29,139 nt of DNA, from assembly GCA_030636255.1 (NCBI GenBank), contig DAOVXH010000003.1, positions 1 to 29,139 of the forward strand, written 5' to 3'. The notes under the pieces were generated by a model. That model did not search any database and had not been told where the DNA came from. It saw nothing but the letters and a program-made list of their open reading frames with translations. Source of the stretch: Methanomassiliicoccales archaeon (GTDB lineage: Archaea > Thermoplasmatota > Thermoplasmata > SG8-5). The translations under genes and the position numbers were made by a program. This document shows, piece after piece, positions 6,801 to 14,032 of this stretch (position 1 is its first letter; each line of letters begins with the position of its first letter).

Positions 6801-9214
6801 GCCAGGGTAACTTTTACCGGCTGGCATTTGTTGTGGTTCTTATTGCATTGATTTCCATATTGCCGGCACTGTCAGGAATGTTTGACTCTGGACCAACCAG
6901 CCCAATTCAGATTGATGGCAATTTTGCCGATTGGATTGATTCCACTTCATATTATGATTCATTGGATGATCAATTAATAAATCCAGATATCAACCTTATT
7001 GAGTTTAGAACACTGTTTGATATTAATGCAATATATGCCTTTTTGGAATTTCAGGGTACTGCCCTGGGTGGTCAAAATGAAGGGGTTGACAGCGTCCTAA
7101 TATTCATTGACCTTGATGATGATGAATTAACTGGCTATGCCGTTGATGGCCTGGGAGCAGACATTGTGGTTGACATTTATGGCTGGGATAATTCCCACAG
7201 TTCCTCTAGGTGCATGGTCTTTGATGATGCAATAAATAATAATGATTGGAATGGGTTTCGACAGTTTGGTAGTTCGCCGGTGGCTGTGGTTGAGAGCCAG
7301 ATAGAGGTTCGTATTCCTGTACCAACCAGCCGGGATTATTTCATGGATAGTGCAAAAATGACCATTATTTCACTGGATTCTTCAGGGGAATCAGACACTG
7401 GAGATTTTATTTTGGCTCATGAATTGGCGTCCATTGATATTATTGTTGAAGATATTGCTCCAGACGTCATATCTGCCAGTCGGGTGCCCCTGCTGGACCT
7501 GGCTTTTAAAAGTTCAAATGATGATGTTCAGGTATTGGGACTGAATGTCACAATTTTGGGTGATGCGCTTCTAGATGATATTGAGGAAATCTCTCTTCAC
7601 AGGGATATGAATGGCAATGGCCAGATAGATGCTGATGAACTGGAAATTTCATCCGTGTTCAATTTAATTGATGAAAATTCTGCAAATTTTGTCTTTGACT
7701 CGTCCATCTCAATTCCCTCAAATACATATGAAAATATAATACTGGCTATGGACATGGAAGCCAATAATGCTGGAAAGACCGTGGGTGTGAGAATTGATGA
7801 TATAAATGCAGCCTTTGTTGTACCTGCAATCAGAAGCCAGAACGCCAAACTTCACAATATTGGACAACCCCAGGGAATGAACATTGATGGGGCCTTTGGA
7901 GACTGGGCGGATATTGTTGGAACCCTGGATTTAACTGGTGATGCGCTCTCTTCAAATAATAACTGGACAAATGATAATGTGGATATTGCAGAGGCCCGGG
8001 CAGCCCTGGATGGTGATTTGCATGTTTATTTGTCAGTGGAAGGAAATATGTTAGGAGGCTCCTCCATGCCTGTTGTGAGGGTTCGGCCAGGCATTACCAA
8101 TACAACACTGGTGACTGACAGTGACAGGGATACTGTGCCGGACTATCTGGATCCACTTCCCAGAGATTTTGATAATGATGGTATGATTGATATCCATGAA
8201 AATAATGATTATGACAGTGATGGCATTATTGACTATGGTCGGGGAGGTGAAGACTACTGGCTTAATACGACTCTGCCTGGAAACTATGCTCCGGGTTATG
8301 CAAATAAAGACATATCTGTCTATATTGGGCCCGTGGCCCCAGAAGAAAAATTTGGTTATGACCAGGTCTTTGTTCTCATAGATTCAGATGACGACCCACT
8401 GACCGGAACTATCATTATGGGCGGAATAGGAATAGACCATGCTGTTTTGATTGGTGGAAAAAACAATCAAATTTTCACCAGCCAGTGCTTTGAATTTAAT
8501 CTTTCAGCAGGCCATAACCCCTGGGTATTTATTGGAAACATAAGCTCTGCAATTGACAGCCACAGAATGGAGCTGGCCATTGATCCGGTTGTTCTGAAAA
8601 TCACTCCAGACAAAAACTTCACCATATATGTGGCCATGGAAGACTGGGTTGGGTATCAGGACATGCTGAATAATCCAATAGATTCCTGGGATATTGCGAT
8701 TTTTTCTCCTATTAATACCAGGTCCCAGGGAAGTGAAATTCCCCAGGCAGCAAAGCCAAAAATTGCCATAACAAAAACTGTTGACCTAGGCACGGCCAGT
8801 CCTGGTGATGTGCTGATGTATACTATAACTTATGATGTTTCAAAAGGCGACGCATATGATACCCTTATCACAGAAACCTATCCACCGGATGTGACATTTC
8901 TTGATGCGAATCCAGCACCTACTGTTGGGGACAATGTGTGGGATTTTGGAACCCTAGCAGACGGTACAAGCGGAACAATATTCGTCAATGTCACGGTGAA
9001 TCTGGCTGCAGCAAACAATACCATACTGACAAATACCGTTGATGCCACCTGGACAGATGGGGGAACCTGGCCTGCAGGTGACACATCCACAGATACCAGC
9101 ACCACAGTGGTGATTATTCCTGAATTTGGGCTTGGGTCATTATCTGGCATTCTCATAATGTCTGGAATTGTCTTGATTTCAAGAAGAAAATTTAAAATTT
9201 CAAATAGGGAATGA
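3851..9214 (+). CDS. Giant membrane protein: degenerate RecA-like domain, 12 zinc ribbons, TNGL repeat, membrane span, surface region, PEF-CTERM-like tail
   Basis: A 1787-residue protein. The ATG at 3851 is preferred over 3818 because GAGGAT sits 3-8 nt before it and 3818 lies inside the KaiC-like gene. Domains in order: residues 1-195 have alternating strands and helices reminiscent of KaiC/RecA folds but no Walker A. Residues 230-760 hold twelve CxxC-x(10-11)-CxxC zinc ribbons, all four cysteines present in each. Residues 770-895 are acidic with four EEISDMLVLDE-like repeats. Residues 906-968 are (T-N-G-L/M)n. A basic cluster (RRPRGLRRRRR) precedes a membrane span at about 988-1010. Outside the cell follow two D-G-x-F-x-D-W modules (near 1021 and 1344), an EF-hand-like loop DMNGNGQIDADEL (near 1255), aspartate-rich type-3-like calcium repeats (1422-1450), and a DUF11-type module (about 1637-1745). 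The end, IPEFG, a hydrophobic stretch and RRKFK, resembles a PEF-CTERM sorting signal. The basic cluster places the N-terminal 980 residues in the cytoplasm. The operon position suggests it is the receptor or scaffold for the KaiC-like ATPase; its function is unknown. Its 3' end overlaps the convergent radical SAM gene by 23 bp. Confidence 0.85.
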   Translation: MRFHPEHLDNALDGESGSAYALPGSSGDLKHAIGQSIRKGKHVIVITASFEAKYLMDKFGLDPKKVIIIDWHSYQTRSIVAVEEEDNILYCARDLMNVNMAINKALRAVRQEDVVIVTDALPQIVNLFGIDSAYSFLSKNLAKIGMNSITGFFIAPATFFDDSENHILSGLLEQLPAQPLEILPDDDVLDLPGKRPEHKYDRVISKVLDNLGISKDDLGDDFNEFGIWLCFECGAFVDQDAKECPTCHSPVELVIHTDEKIMNIEELVSKCPECGVPTHVESEMCGVCGRIFSGEDKEDMLGQGIMSVVEDVSEDDIGFVVCPDCGSFVNKTKESCGLCGAKIDLETAQEIGSEEQVANELAGLLVTELEFDDELEAAFEERSFIMCPECSASVDSSKENCAICGTNLTGVEGHIPDIGKAALATVEKTKAPPAAEDGPSAADKYWYKDESELYLCPSCGSFISSDAESCEVCGVVFDTEVEEIEPEPAVETMLCPECQTVVPISSTSCPKCGEIIQEEKEDGYWIKEQKGLFMCPMCGSFLPDGADSCGSCGVEFEGEDEGEESDEPRERACPECGATITPDEEKCGICGHDIEVDGFWFKKQKGLFMCPSCGTFLAEDVERCHSCGIAFEAGEEEIVEPEANICPNCQADLTPGQGACSICGFDFSAGKDEGQDGFWYKESDELFMCPGCGAFISSSSTGCINCGMKFDDEEVHETPDIDGLVFMEEPDVQEEPEESLYLCPECGFLISASAETCHNCGMSFVDDEISYDPDKEIEELNQMLVLDEPAEEIILPDEAAVADAGEEIQELSDMLITLDDESELPSEIDEELDALDLEIDEITDMLVLDEVAREELSHEDLDHGAPELDKLELLEVEEISDMLVLDDSEDGLKNDLLIHKERGLGMTNGLVNGMVNGMGRTNGLTNGMTNGMTNGLTNGLTNGLTNGLTNGLTNGLTNGLTNGLTNGLGAELERRPRGLRRRRRQGNFYRLAFVVVLIALISILPALSGMFDSGPTSPIQIDGNFADWIDSTSYYDSLDDQLINPDINLIEFRTLFDINAIYAFLEFQGTALGGQNEGVDSVLIFIDLDDDELTGYAVDGLGADIVVDIYGWDNSHSSSRCMVFDDAINNNDWNGFRQFGSSPVAVVESQIEVRIPVPTSRDYFMDSAKMTIISLDSSGESDTGDFILAHELASIDIIVEDIAPDVISASRVPLLDLAFKSSNDDVQVLGLNVTILGDALLDDIEEISLHRDMNGNGQIDADELEISSVFNLIDENSANFVFDSSISIPSNTYENIILAMDMEANNAGKTVGVRIDDINAAFVVPAIRSQNAKLHNIGQPQGMNIDGAFGDWADIVGTLDLTGDALSSNNNWTNDNVDIAEARAALDGDLHVYLSVEGNMLGGSSMPVVRVRPGITNTTLVTDSDRDTVPDYLDPLPRDFDNDGMIDIHENNDYDSDGIIDYGRGGEDYWLNTTLPGNYAPGYANKDISVYIGPVAPEEKFGYDQVFVLIDSDDDPLTGTIIMGGIGIDHAVLIGGKNNQIFTSQCFEFNLSAGHNPWVFIGNISSAIDSHRMELAIDPVVLKITPDKNFTIYVAMEDWVGYQDMLNNPIDSWDIAIFSPINTRSQGSEIPQAAKPKIAITKTVDLGTASPGDVLMYTITYDVSKGDAYDTLITETYPPDVTFLDANPAPTVGDNVWDFGTLADGTSGTIFVNVTVNLAAANNTILTNTVDATWTDGGTWPAGDTSTDTSTTVVIIPEFGLGSLSGILIMSGIVLISRRKFKISNRE
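5183..6130 (+). repeat. Tandem two-ribbon modules within the giant gene
   Basis: Four copies of an aromatic lead-in followed by a zinc ribbon recur at protein residues 445 (YWYKDESELYLCPSC), 524 (YWIKEQKGLFMCPMC), 599 (FWFKKQKGLFMCPSC) and 678 (FWYKESDELFMCPGC), a period of 75-79 residues. Each of the first three modules carries two ribbons separated by an acidic linker. The last ribbon-containing stretch ends near residue 760. The pattern shows internal duplication of a two-ribbon unit rather than independent acquisition. The four ribbons before residue 445 are more divergent and lack the aromatic lead-in. Confidence 0.8.
6566..6754 (+). repeat. 12-bp minisatellite encoding (Thr-Asn-Gly-Leu/Met)n
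   Basis: About fifteen 12-nt units of the form ACC/ACA/ACT-AAT/AAC-GGN-CTN/TTG/ATG lie in frame inside the giant gene. Codon choice varies between units (AAT and AAC, GGC, GGG, GGT and GGA), so the amino acid repeat is kept while the DNA has diverged, which points to selection on the peptide. The first units are less regular (LVNGMVNGMGRTNG). The repeat joins the acidic segment to the basic, membrane-proximal segment, so it is probably a flexible or stacked linker on the cytoplasmic side. Confidence 0.95.
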
Positions 9215-10796
9215 TCTGGCTGGCAAGGGCAGGTTCATCCAATGCATTTATTAATTCATCTTTAGAATTTATTGGTCTAGCATGGAACAGCCTGGCTGCA
9301 CGTTTTTTTCCGATTCCAGGCAATTCCTCCAGGGCTGAAAGTGAGCAATTGTTAATGTCCAATGGATATTCCAGTGCAGTAAGGCTTCGGCTTCCATGGG
9401 TGGTGACCTTGGCGTCCAGAAAAATACCTGGTTCCAAATTCTGTGGCAGACCAACAAGAATTGGATATGTGCCAATCTGCCTGGCAAACATTATTTTTCC
9501 GATTTTTAATTCAGTATAAAGGTTCTTTAGCAAGGTTCCGGCAGGTATTACCTTTTCCAGCATTGGGCTGTCAATTTCCTCCCGGACGAATTTTTTGAAG
9601 GCAATGAACTGTTTTTTATGTCTGGTAGGGGCATATTCCTGCCTGGTTGGTGCAACCTGCCTTATGTTAATCCGGCGAAGTAATAGGTCAGAATCAAGGA
9701 TGTTTTTCAGGAACTGGCTATTGAGCTGAAATGTCTCTTTGGTCTCGCCCTGGAGCCCTGTGAGGAAGTTCAGGCCAGGCAATAATACAGGAAGGCCGGT
9801 TGGGCCTCGTTTATTACCTACTTTATTGATTAATTTTATGGCAGCCAGCACTTCTTCGGGTTGGGAATTAAGATTGTTCTTTTCCACCACTGCAGGATCC
9901 GCACTCTCTATTCCCATTGACAGTAGATTGCCTGAAGTGCAGATATTAGCAATCATTTGCAGAATTTTTTCAGCTTCATCTGGATAACTGGCAATTATGG
10001 CCGGGTCTGCATTGTCAGTATGCAAAACCTGAATGCCAGGAAGCTTTGAAATGCCACTGAAAAGCTGTTTCTGGGCCACAACATTGGGCCTTGGGCGATC
10101 TGTCTCTCCGATGCCTTTTGCCTTGTAACTGATTGTGCAGGAGCCACCCCCAAGCCTGAAATTAGCGCACCCGGCCTTGAGAAGTGCCTTGATTTCGGCG
10201 ATTATTGCGTCCTGGCTGCGGAAAACTGGCATTCCAAAAAGCGGTTCTGTGCAAAATGAGCACCCGCCAGTTATGTAATGAGGGCAGCCATATGATATGT
10301 CCAGCTCTGCGATTATGGATTGTGGGTGGTTTTGATATTGTTTCACCATGTCTACGCCAAGGACCGGCCATTCTGACCATTCCTGGGCAGTTCTGCGTCT
10401 TTTATCTGGTGGGCCGGAATTGAGCATGTCAAAAATATAGGCATCTGCATCGCAGTCCCATATGTGTGTAGCGCCAGGAGGCGTTTCCCGGGGCCTTGAA
10501 GAATACCATACATAATTTTCCACCGAAGATTCGGAAATGATATTGGCCAGTTCCTTGAAAGACATTGGCATTGTTCTGAGATATTTGCCTGGAACAAGTG
10601 CGCCGGATATCATGAATAATATTTGGCCTGTGGGCTTCTGGCCCTGGCGATAATGGTCAATGGTCATGTATTCTGGTTCATGACCTGCGGCCTTGATTGC
10701 GCCAAAAATATATCTGGCATATGGGGATATGAAGGGTGGAACACCCAGTCTGGATGGTTCATCTACGTAACCGTCCAGTATTGTAACTTTCATCAT
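9192..10796 (-). CDS. Radical SAM protein with C-terminal helix-hairpin-helix (COG1031 type)
   Basis: A 534-residue protein. The radical SAM cluster motif is C171-x7-C-x2-C (YGCPHYITGGCSFC), the spaced variant typical of the COG1031 family, followed by a glycine-rich SAM-binding stretch (NFRLGGGSC). The N-terminal 150 residues resemble the B12-binding-like domain that precedes many such cores, without a clear cobalamin histidine motif. The end holds a helix-hairpin-helix (SLSALEELPGIGKKRAARL, near 487-505), a nucleic-acid-binding element. This implies a radical modification linked to nucleic acid, but the substrate is unknown. The ATG at 10796 lies about 26 nt downstream of a TATA box and no ribosome binding site is visible, so the message is probably leaderless. 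A second ATG follows immediately. The gene is convergent with the giant gene and overlaps its last 23 bp. Confidence 0.87.
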   Translation of the reverse strand: MMKVTILDGYVDEPSRLGVPPFISPYARYIFGAIKAAGHEPEYMTIDHYRQGQKPTGQILFMISGALVPGKYLRTMPMSFKELANIISESSVENYVWYSSRPRETPPGATHIWDCDADAYIFDMLNSGPPDKRRRTAQEWSEWPVLGVDMVKQYQNHPQSIIAELDISYGCPHYITGGCSFCTEPLFGMPVFRSQDAIIAEIKALLKAGCANFRLGGGSCTISYKAKGIGETDRPRPNVVAQKQLFSGISKLPGIQVLHTDNADPAIIASYPDEAEKILQMIANICTSGNLLSMGIESADPAVVEKNNLNSQPEEVLAAIKLINKVGNKRGPTGLPVLLPGLNFLTGLQGETKETFQLNSQFLKNILDSDLLLRRINIRQVAPTRQEYAPTRHKKQFIAFKKFVREEIDSPMLEKVIPAGTLLKNLYTELKIGKIMFARQIGTYPILVGLPQNLEPGIFLDAKVTTHGSRSLTALEYPLDINNCSLSALEELPGIGKKRAARLFHARPINSKDELINALDEPALASQIIPYLKF

Positions 10797-10816
10797 GAGT
10801 GGAATGAGGGAGCTTT

Positions 10817-10826
10817 GTAATAAAAG
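10817..10826 (-). promoter_or_regulatory. TATA box of the radical SAM gene
   Basis: Read on the minus strand the sequence is CTTTTATTAC, centred about 26 nt before the ATG at 10796. This spacing places the transcription start at or next to the start codon, which fits the missing ribosome binding site. Confidence 0.5.
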
Positions 10827-10850
10827 TTATGAAAATTAAATGGAAAGATT

Positions 10851-10868
10851 GGGCGGCCGAAGCCGCCC
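10851..10868 (-). terminator. Perfect GC hairpin with cUUCGg tetraloop after the PPC-domain gene
   Basis: On the minus strand GGGCGGC pairs with GCCGCCC around a TTCG loop closed by C-G, the exceptionally stable cUUCGg tetraloop. It sits 33 nt beyond the stop of the PPC-domain gene and just before the radical SAM promoter. The T run lies on the plus-strand side (ATTTTTTCTT), so as a minus-strand terminator the trailing sequence (AATCTTTCC) is only moderately U-rich. A 3'-end stabilising hairpin is an equally good reading. Confidence 0.55.
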
Positions 10869-10900
10869 ATTTTTTCTTGCCGTGTTTTACAACCGATTCC

Positions 10901-12709
10901 TTACTGCCCTGGTGGTGGCGGTGGTGGGGGCTGTTGATACTGGTCAGCCGGTGGCTGCTGGTATTGGCCCTGCTGCGGCTGATACTCCGGTGGTGGTGGA
11001 GGTGGCTGCTGGTATGGCTGTTGTGGGTATTGCTGTGCTGGTGGTGTCTTCTTCTTTGTGAGCATTACAACCACTATAACAACAACTACAATCACTATCA
11101 CACCAATCAATATGATGCCCAGAAGTCCTGCATCAAGTCCAGATGAGTGTCCGCCGGTTTCTGCTGCAACCTCTTTGAGTGGGTCATCTGCGAAGTCCTC
11201 GACCTCTGCTGCTGTGACCTCCTCGGTCATTAGCTCGCCATCCATGGTCATTCCGGTAATCATTCCGGTCTGGCCATTGTACTGAAGTCCAGTGGTTGGT
11301 ACCATATTGTTAACATCAGGTATCTGCCTGGTTCCGAAGTCCATGCCTCCGAAGGCATTTGCCACATCGGTTTCTATGATGAAAATATCTCCGCTGGCGT
11401 ATGAGCAGGTGAATAATGTACCGCCTCCGCCGCTCCAGTAATCATATTCTCCACCTGGAATTATCTCAGAGAAATCATTATTGCCTATCTCTTCGGCCAA
11501 ATCTGTGCTATTGGTATCGTCCACAGTATCCTGGCCTGTGGCCTTCATGTAGATGTCGGAAGTTATTGTTCCCTTGGCATTCAATGAGCCGCTGACATCT
11601 GTGTTATAGCCTGGCACATACCATTCCTTGCCTTCCCACATTGGGAATTGATAAACATCAAGTGGTGGGTCGAAGGTCAGGTCGAAGTCAATCTCAACAT
11701 CCTCTATGTCCACGGTTGCATCGGCTGTGATTGTCTGGGTAACTCCCTGCATCTCATACTCGGCATCCAGTGTTGCCTCTCCGTGGCCCTCTGCAGTCAA
11801 TGTCAGGTCAATTTTAGCAATTGCTAGTTCATCAACAGTCAGATAAATGTGGCCGTCAAGGTTTGTCTCGAACTCGATATATCCACTTCCTGAACCATCA
11901 ACTGATACTGTGCCAAATCCGCCCTCGGTAATACTGCCATCTACGCTGGCTTCAAGTCCCAGGTCAATGGCTATTGCACCGGTTATTGCAATGTCATAGC
12001 AATCAACACCGCCGACATCTGCGCTGTCGCTGGCAACTTCTATTCCAAAGTATGCGCCAATTCCGCCATTTATGTCGTATTTCACATCAAAGCCCATGTC
12101 CTCGAAGTCCTGAAGGCCTTCTTCAAGCTCCTGCTCGAATTCATCGCCAATGTCCTTTACGCCGCCCCAGTATACACCATCGCCTACGGTCATTGTGGGA
12201 ACTGTTGCCTCTGGGTCTCCTGTAACATATGGCTCTCCGCCGACCCAAAGACCTTCGGTTGTTCCGCCAGTACTACCATCGGTTACTGCAATTTCCAATG
12301 TATATGATACACTAGGAGCGTATGCCCTTACTTCAATGTAATAGTAGCCTGCTGAATATGCTGTGTACTCGATGTATGGCTGACCCAGAGCGTTTGACGA
12401 AGAGTCATCCACCCAGGACTCCGAATAATCGTATAATTCCATGTCCAGCTGTGAGGTGAGTAGTGTTGCTGTAAGTGTTTCACCTGACCAGAGCATTATC
12501 TGGTAGAAATCTGATGGGTCGTCACTATAATCGACTGTTCCTTCATACACATTGCCATCGTAACAATAGGTTGCATCCCAGAAATCGTCATTTGGTTCTG
12601 ACTCGCTTATTTGTGCAAGAACAACCGCACTGGATGTGACGAACATTGCTGCAATGCACAGTGCCACAAACATGCCAACCATTCTGGATGTTTTTCTTTT
12701 TTCAATCAT
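10901..12709 (-). CDS. Surface protein with PPC domain, C-terminal membrane anchor and proline/glutamine-rich cytoplasmic tail
   Basis: A 602-residue type I membrane protein. A signal peptide covers about residues 8-32 (hydrophobic stretch ending VVLAQI). Residues 34-145 match a bacterial/archaeal prepeptidase C-terminal (PPC) domain: SESEPNDDFWDA at its start and the closing YYYIEVRAYAPSVSYTLEI. Residues 150-510 are beta-rich with long alternating hydrophobic and acidic strands (for example AIAIDLGLEASVDGSITEG), of no recognised family. One membrane span (LLGIILIGVIVIVVVVIVVV) lies near 530-552. A tail of about 48 residues follows, made almost only of P, Q and Y with blocks of six and seven prolines. 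An AAAGGTGAT-like ribosome binding site lies about 6 nt before the ATG. No catalytic residues are apparent; adhesion or envelope organisation is plausible. Confidence 0.82.
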   Translation of the reverse strand: MIEKRKTSRMVGMFVALCIAAMFVTSSAVVLAQISESEPNDDFWDATYCYDGNVYEGTVDYSDDPSDFYQIMLWSGETLTATLLTSQLDMELYDYSESWVDDSSSNALGQPYIEYTAYSAGYYYIEVRAYAPSVSYTLEIAVTDGSTGGTTEGLWVGGEPYVTGDPEATVPTMTVGDGVYWGGVKDIGDEFEQELEEGLQDFEDMGFDVKYDINGGIGAYFGIEVASDSADVGGVDCYDIAITGAIAIDLGLEASVDGSITEGGFGTVSVDGSGSGYIEFETNLDGHIYLTVDELAIAKIDLTLTAEGHGEATLDAEYEMQGVTQTITADATVDIEDVEIDFDLTFDPPLDVYQFPMWEGKEWYVPGYNTDVSGSLNAKGTITSDIYMKATGQDTVDDTNSTDLAEEIGNNDFSEIIPGGEYDYWSGGGGTLFTCSYASGDIFIIETDVANAFGGMDFGTRQIPDVNNMVPTTGLQYNGQTGMITGMTMDGELMTEEVTAAEVEDFADDPLKEVAAETGGHSSGLDAGLLGIILIGVIVIVVVVIVVVMLTKKKTPPAQQYPQQPYQQPPPPPPEYQPQQGQYQQPPADQYQQPPPPPPPGQ

Positions 12710-12740
12710 TATATCACCTTTTTAGGCTTTTACGATTCTG

Positions 12741-12811
12741 GGAATTAGTTAATTCCATGAACCTGGTGGTTCCTTGAACCGAACTCTTGCCCGCGCAAAA
12801 CTTTGTTTTGC
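12741..12811. promoter_or_regulatory. Three small perfect palindromes in the divergent promoter region
   Basis: GGAATTA-GT-TAATTCC (12741-12756), GGTTC-CTT-GAACC (12768-12780) and GCAAAAC-TTT-GTTTTGC (12795-12811) lie within 71 bp between the PPC-domain gene and the DUF368 gene. None is followed by a T tract, so they look more like protein-binding sites or leader hairpins than terminators. They lie upstream of the minus-strand ribosome binding site and could be in that gene's 5' leader. Confidence 0.4.
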
Positions 12812-12895
12812 CTATGCAATTAATATTGTTACGTGTATTTAATAGTAATGTTGGCCGGTTTTATTGGCTGGATATCAAATAATCAGTTGGAGGAA

Positions 12896-12907
12896 ATTAA
12901 ATATATT
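12896..12907 (+). promoter_or_regulatory. TATA box of the DUF368 gene
   Basis: AATTAAATATATTC is centred about 28 nt before the ATG at 12930. That spacing implies a leaderless message starting at 12930 and argues against the upstream in-frame ATG at 12864, which lies before the promoter. Confidence 0.55.
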
Positions 12908-12929
12908 CAGAACCTTTCATGGGAATTCA

Positions 12930-13769
12930 ATGGGCACTAAAAAGCATGTGAGTACCTTCTTCAAAGGTGTGGCAATGGGCCTGGCAGACATTGTGCCGGG
13001 TGTTTCTGGCGGAACTGTGGCTCTTATTCTGGGGTTCTACAAACGTCTAATCCTGGGCATCAGCAATATTAAGCCAGATACCATTAAAAATACCTTGAAA
13101 AGAGAAAAAAATGGTGTGGATCTTGAGCTGTTCCTTCCATTAGGGGCGGGAATAGGTCTTGCTTTCCTTATAATGTCCAATATTATACTGTTCTTGTTGG
13201 AGGACATGGCCTCGCCAACATACGCGTTCTTTTTCACGCTTATCCTGGGTTCGGCCTTTCTGCTTTTGCGCTCGGAAAAATTGACTTCTGCTCTTAATCT
13301 GATTTTCGTGATTGGAGGTTTTATTCTGGCCTTTTTCTTTGTGGGGCTTGACCAAACCAGTATTGGGCATTCTCTGCCTGTGATTTTCATTTCTGGCATA
13401 ATTGCAATAACCGCAATGATACTGCCTGGAATTTCAGGTGCGCTGATAATGCTGTTCCTGAATCAATACGAATATATGCTGGACGCCCTGAGGAGCTTTC
13501 AAGTTGTGGAAGTGTTCACCTTCCTTGCCGGAGCCATTATTGGGCTGCTGGCATTCTCTCGCGTATTGAATGTGCTTCTTGAAAAATATCGGACCCATAC
13601 TGTGGCCTTCCTCATTGGCCTCATGCTTGGTGCATTGAGGCTCTGCTATGACAATATGACCATTGATTCCATAACAATCTTACCTATCTGGCTAGCTGCA
13701 ATTGTCGGATTTGGAATTGTGTTTGTGCTTGAGGTGGGAAGGTTAGGCTCTACTGAAAATAATAATTGA
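12930..13769 (+). CDS. DUF368 family membrane protein (PopT-type polyprenyl-phosphate translocase)
   Basis: A 279-residue polytopic membrane protein. The family signature GVAMGLADIVPGVSGGTVALI is near the N-terminus, and a second, related hairpin motif (AMILPGISGALIMLFL) lies near residue 165: the inverted-repeat arrangement typical of DUF368. About eight hydrophobic segments can be counted. Bacterial DUF368 proteins (PopT) return undecaprenyl phosphate across the membrane. In this archaeon the likely substrate would be a dolichyl-type polyprenyl phosphate used for surface glycans or N-glycosylation; that is inference from the family. An ATG at 12864 would add 22 residues but lies upstream of the TATA box, so 12930 is preferred. 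It stands alone, divergent from the PPC-domain gene. Confidence 0.88.
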   Translation: MGTKKHVSTFFKGVAMGLADIVPGVSGGTVALILGFYKRLILGISNIKPDTIKNTLKREKNGVDLELFLPLGAGIGLAFLIMSNIILFLLEDMASPTYAFFFTLILGSAFLLLRSEKLTSALNLIFVIGGFILAFFFVGLDQTSIGHSLPVIFISGIIAITAMILPGISGALIMLFLNQYEYMLDALRSFQVVEVFTFLAGAIIGLLAFSRVLNVLLEKYRTHTVAFLIGLMLGALRLCYDNMTIDSITILPIWLAAIVGFGIVFVLEVGRLGSTENNN

Positions 13770-13778
13770 TAGTACACA

Positions 13779-13967
13779 AATTTTTCGACTGCGTGCATTT
13801 TTCCTAATTTTTTTATTAGTTTAATGTTAAGAATCAAAAATTGTGATTCGACGGAAAATTTAATAATTTTCCGTTTCTACTAATTTTATTGTTCAATTAA
13901 TGTCAAGAGTTACTATATGAACGAAAAACAGACTCGCTCCGCTCCCTAATTTTTCGACCCCGTGCAA
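13779..13967 (+). repeat. Pair of imperfect direct repeats about 170 bp apart
   Basis: AATTTTTCGACTGCGTGCAT at 13779-13798 recurs as AATTTTTCGACCCCGTGCAA at 13948-13967 (17 of 20 positions identical). Both lie in the noncoding stretch between the DUF368 stop and the tRNA and flank two hairpins. They could be the ends of a small decayed element or repeated processing or regulatory sites. Confidence 0.55.
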
Positions 13968-13984
13968 TTCCTTCGGAACTGCAC
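13831..13984 (+). other. Hairpin-rich noncoding stretch between DUF368 gene and initiator tRNA
   Basis: The 263-nt gap holds no protein gene but three strong inverted repeats. GAATCA pairs with TGATTC (13831-13849). ACGGAAAATT pairs perfectly with AATTTTCCGT around TAAT (13851-13874). GTGCAATTCC pairs with GGAACTGCAC around TTC with one mismatch (13962-13984), followed by a T-rich tract (TGGTTTTCTTTTTCTT). The last could terminate plus-strand transcription; the adjacent T-rich minus-strand tract just after the tRNA (TTTTTCTTTTTC) would terminate the tRNA. A small RNA from this stretch is possible but not shown. Confidence 0.45.
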
Positions 13985-14032
13985 TGGTTTTCTTTTTCTT
14001 GATAATTGATTGTATATATAGAAAAAGAAAAA

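Noticed and set aside
10829..11146. Plus-strand frame rich in W, L and R
   Set aside because: Antisense translation of the proline/glutamine-rich tail and membrane span of the PPC-domain gene.
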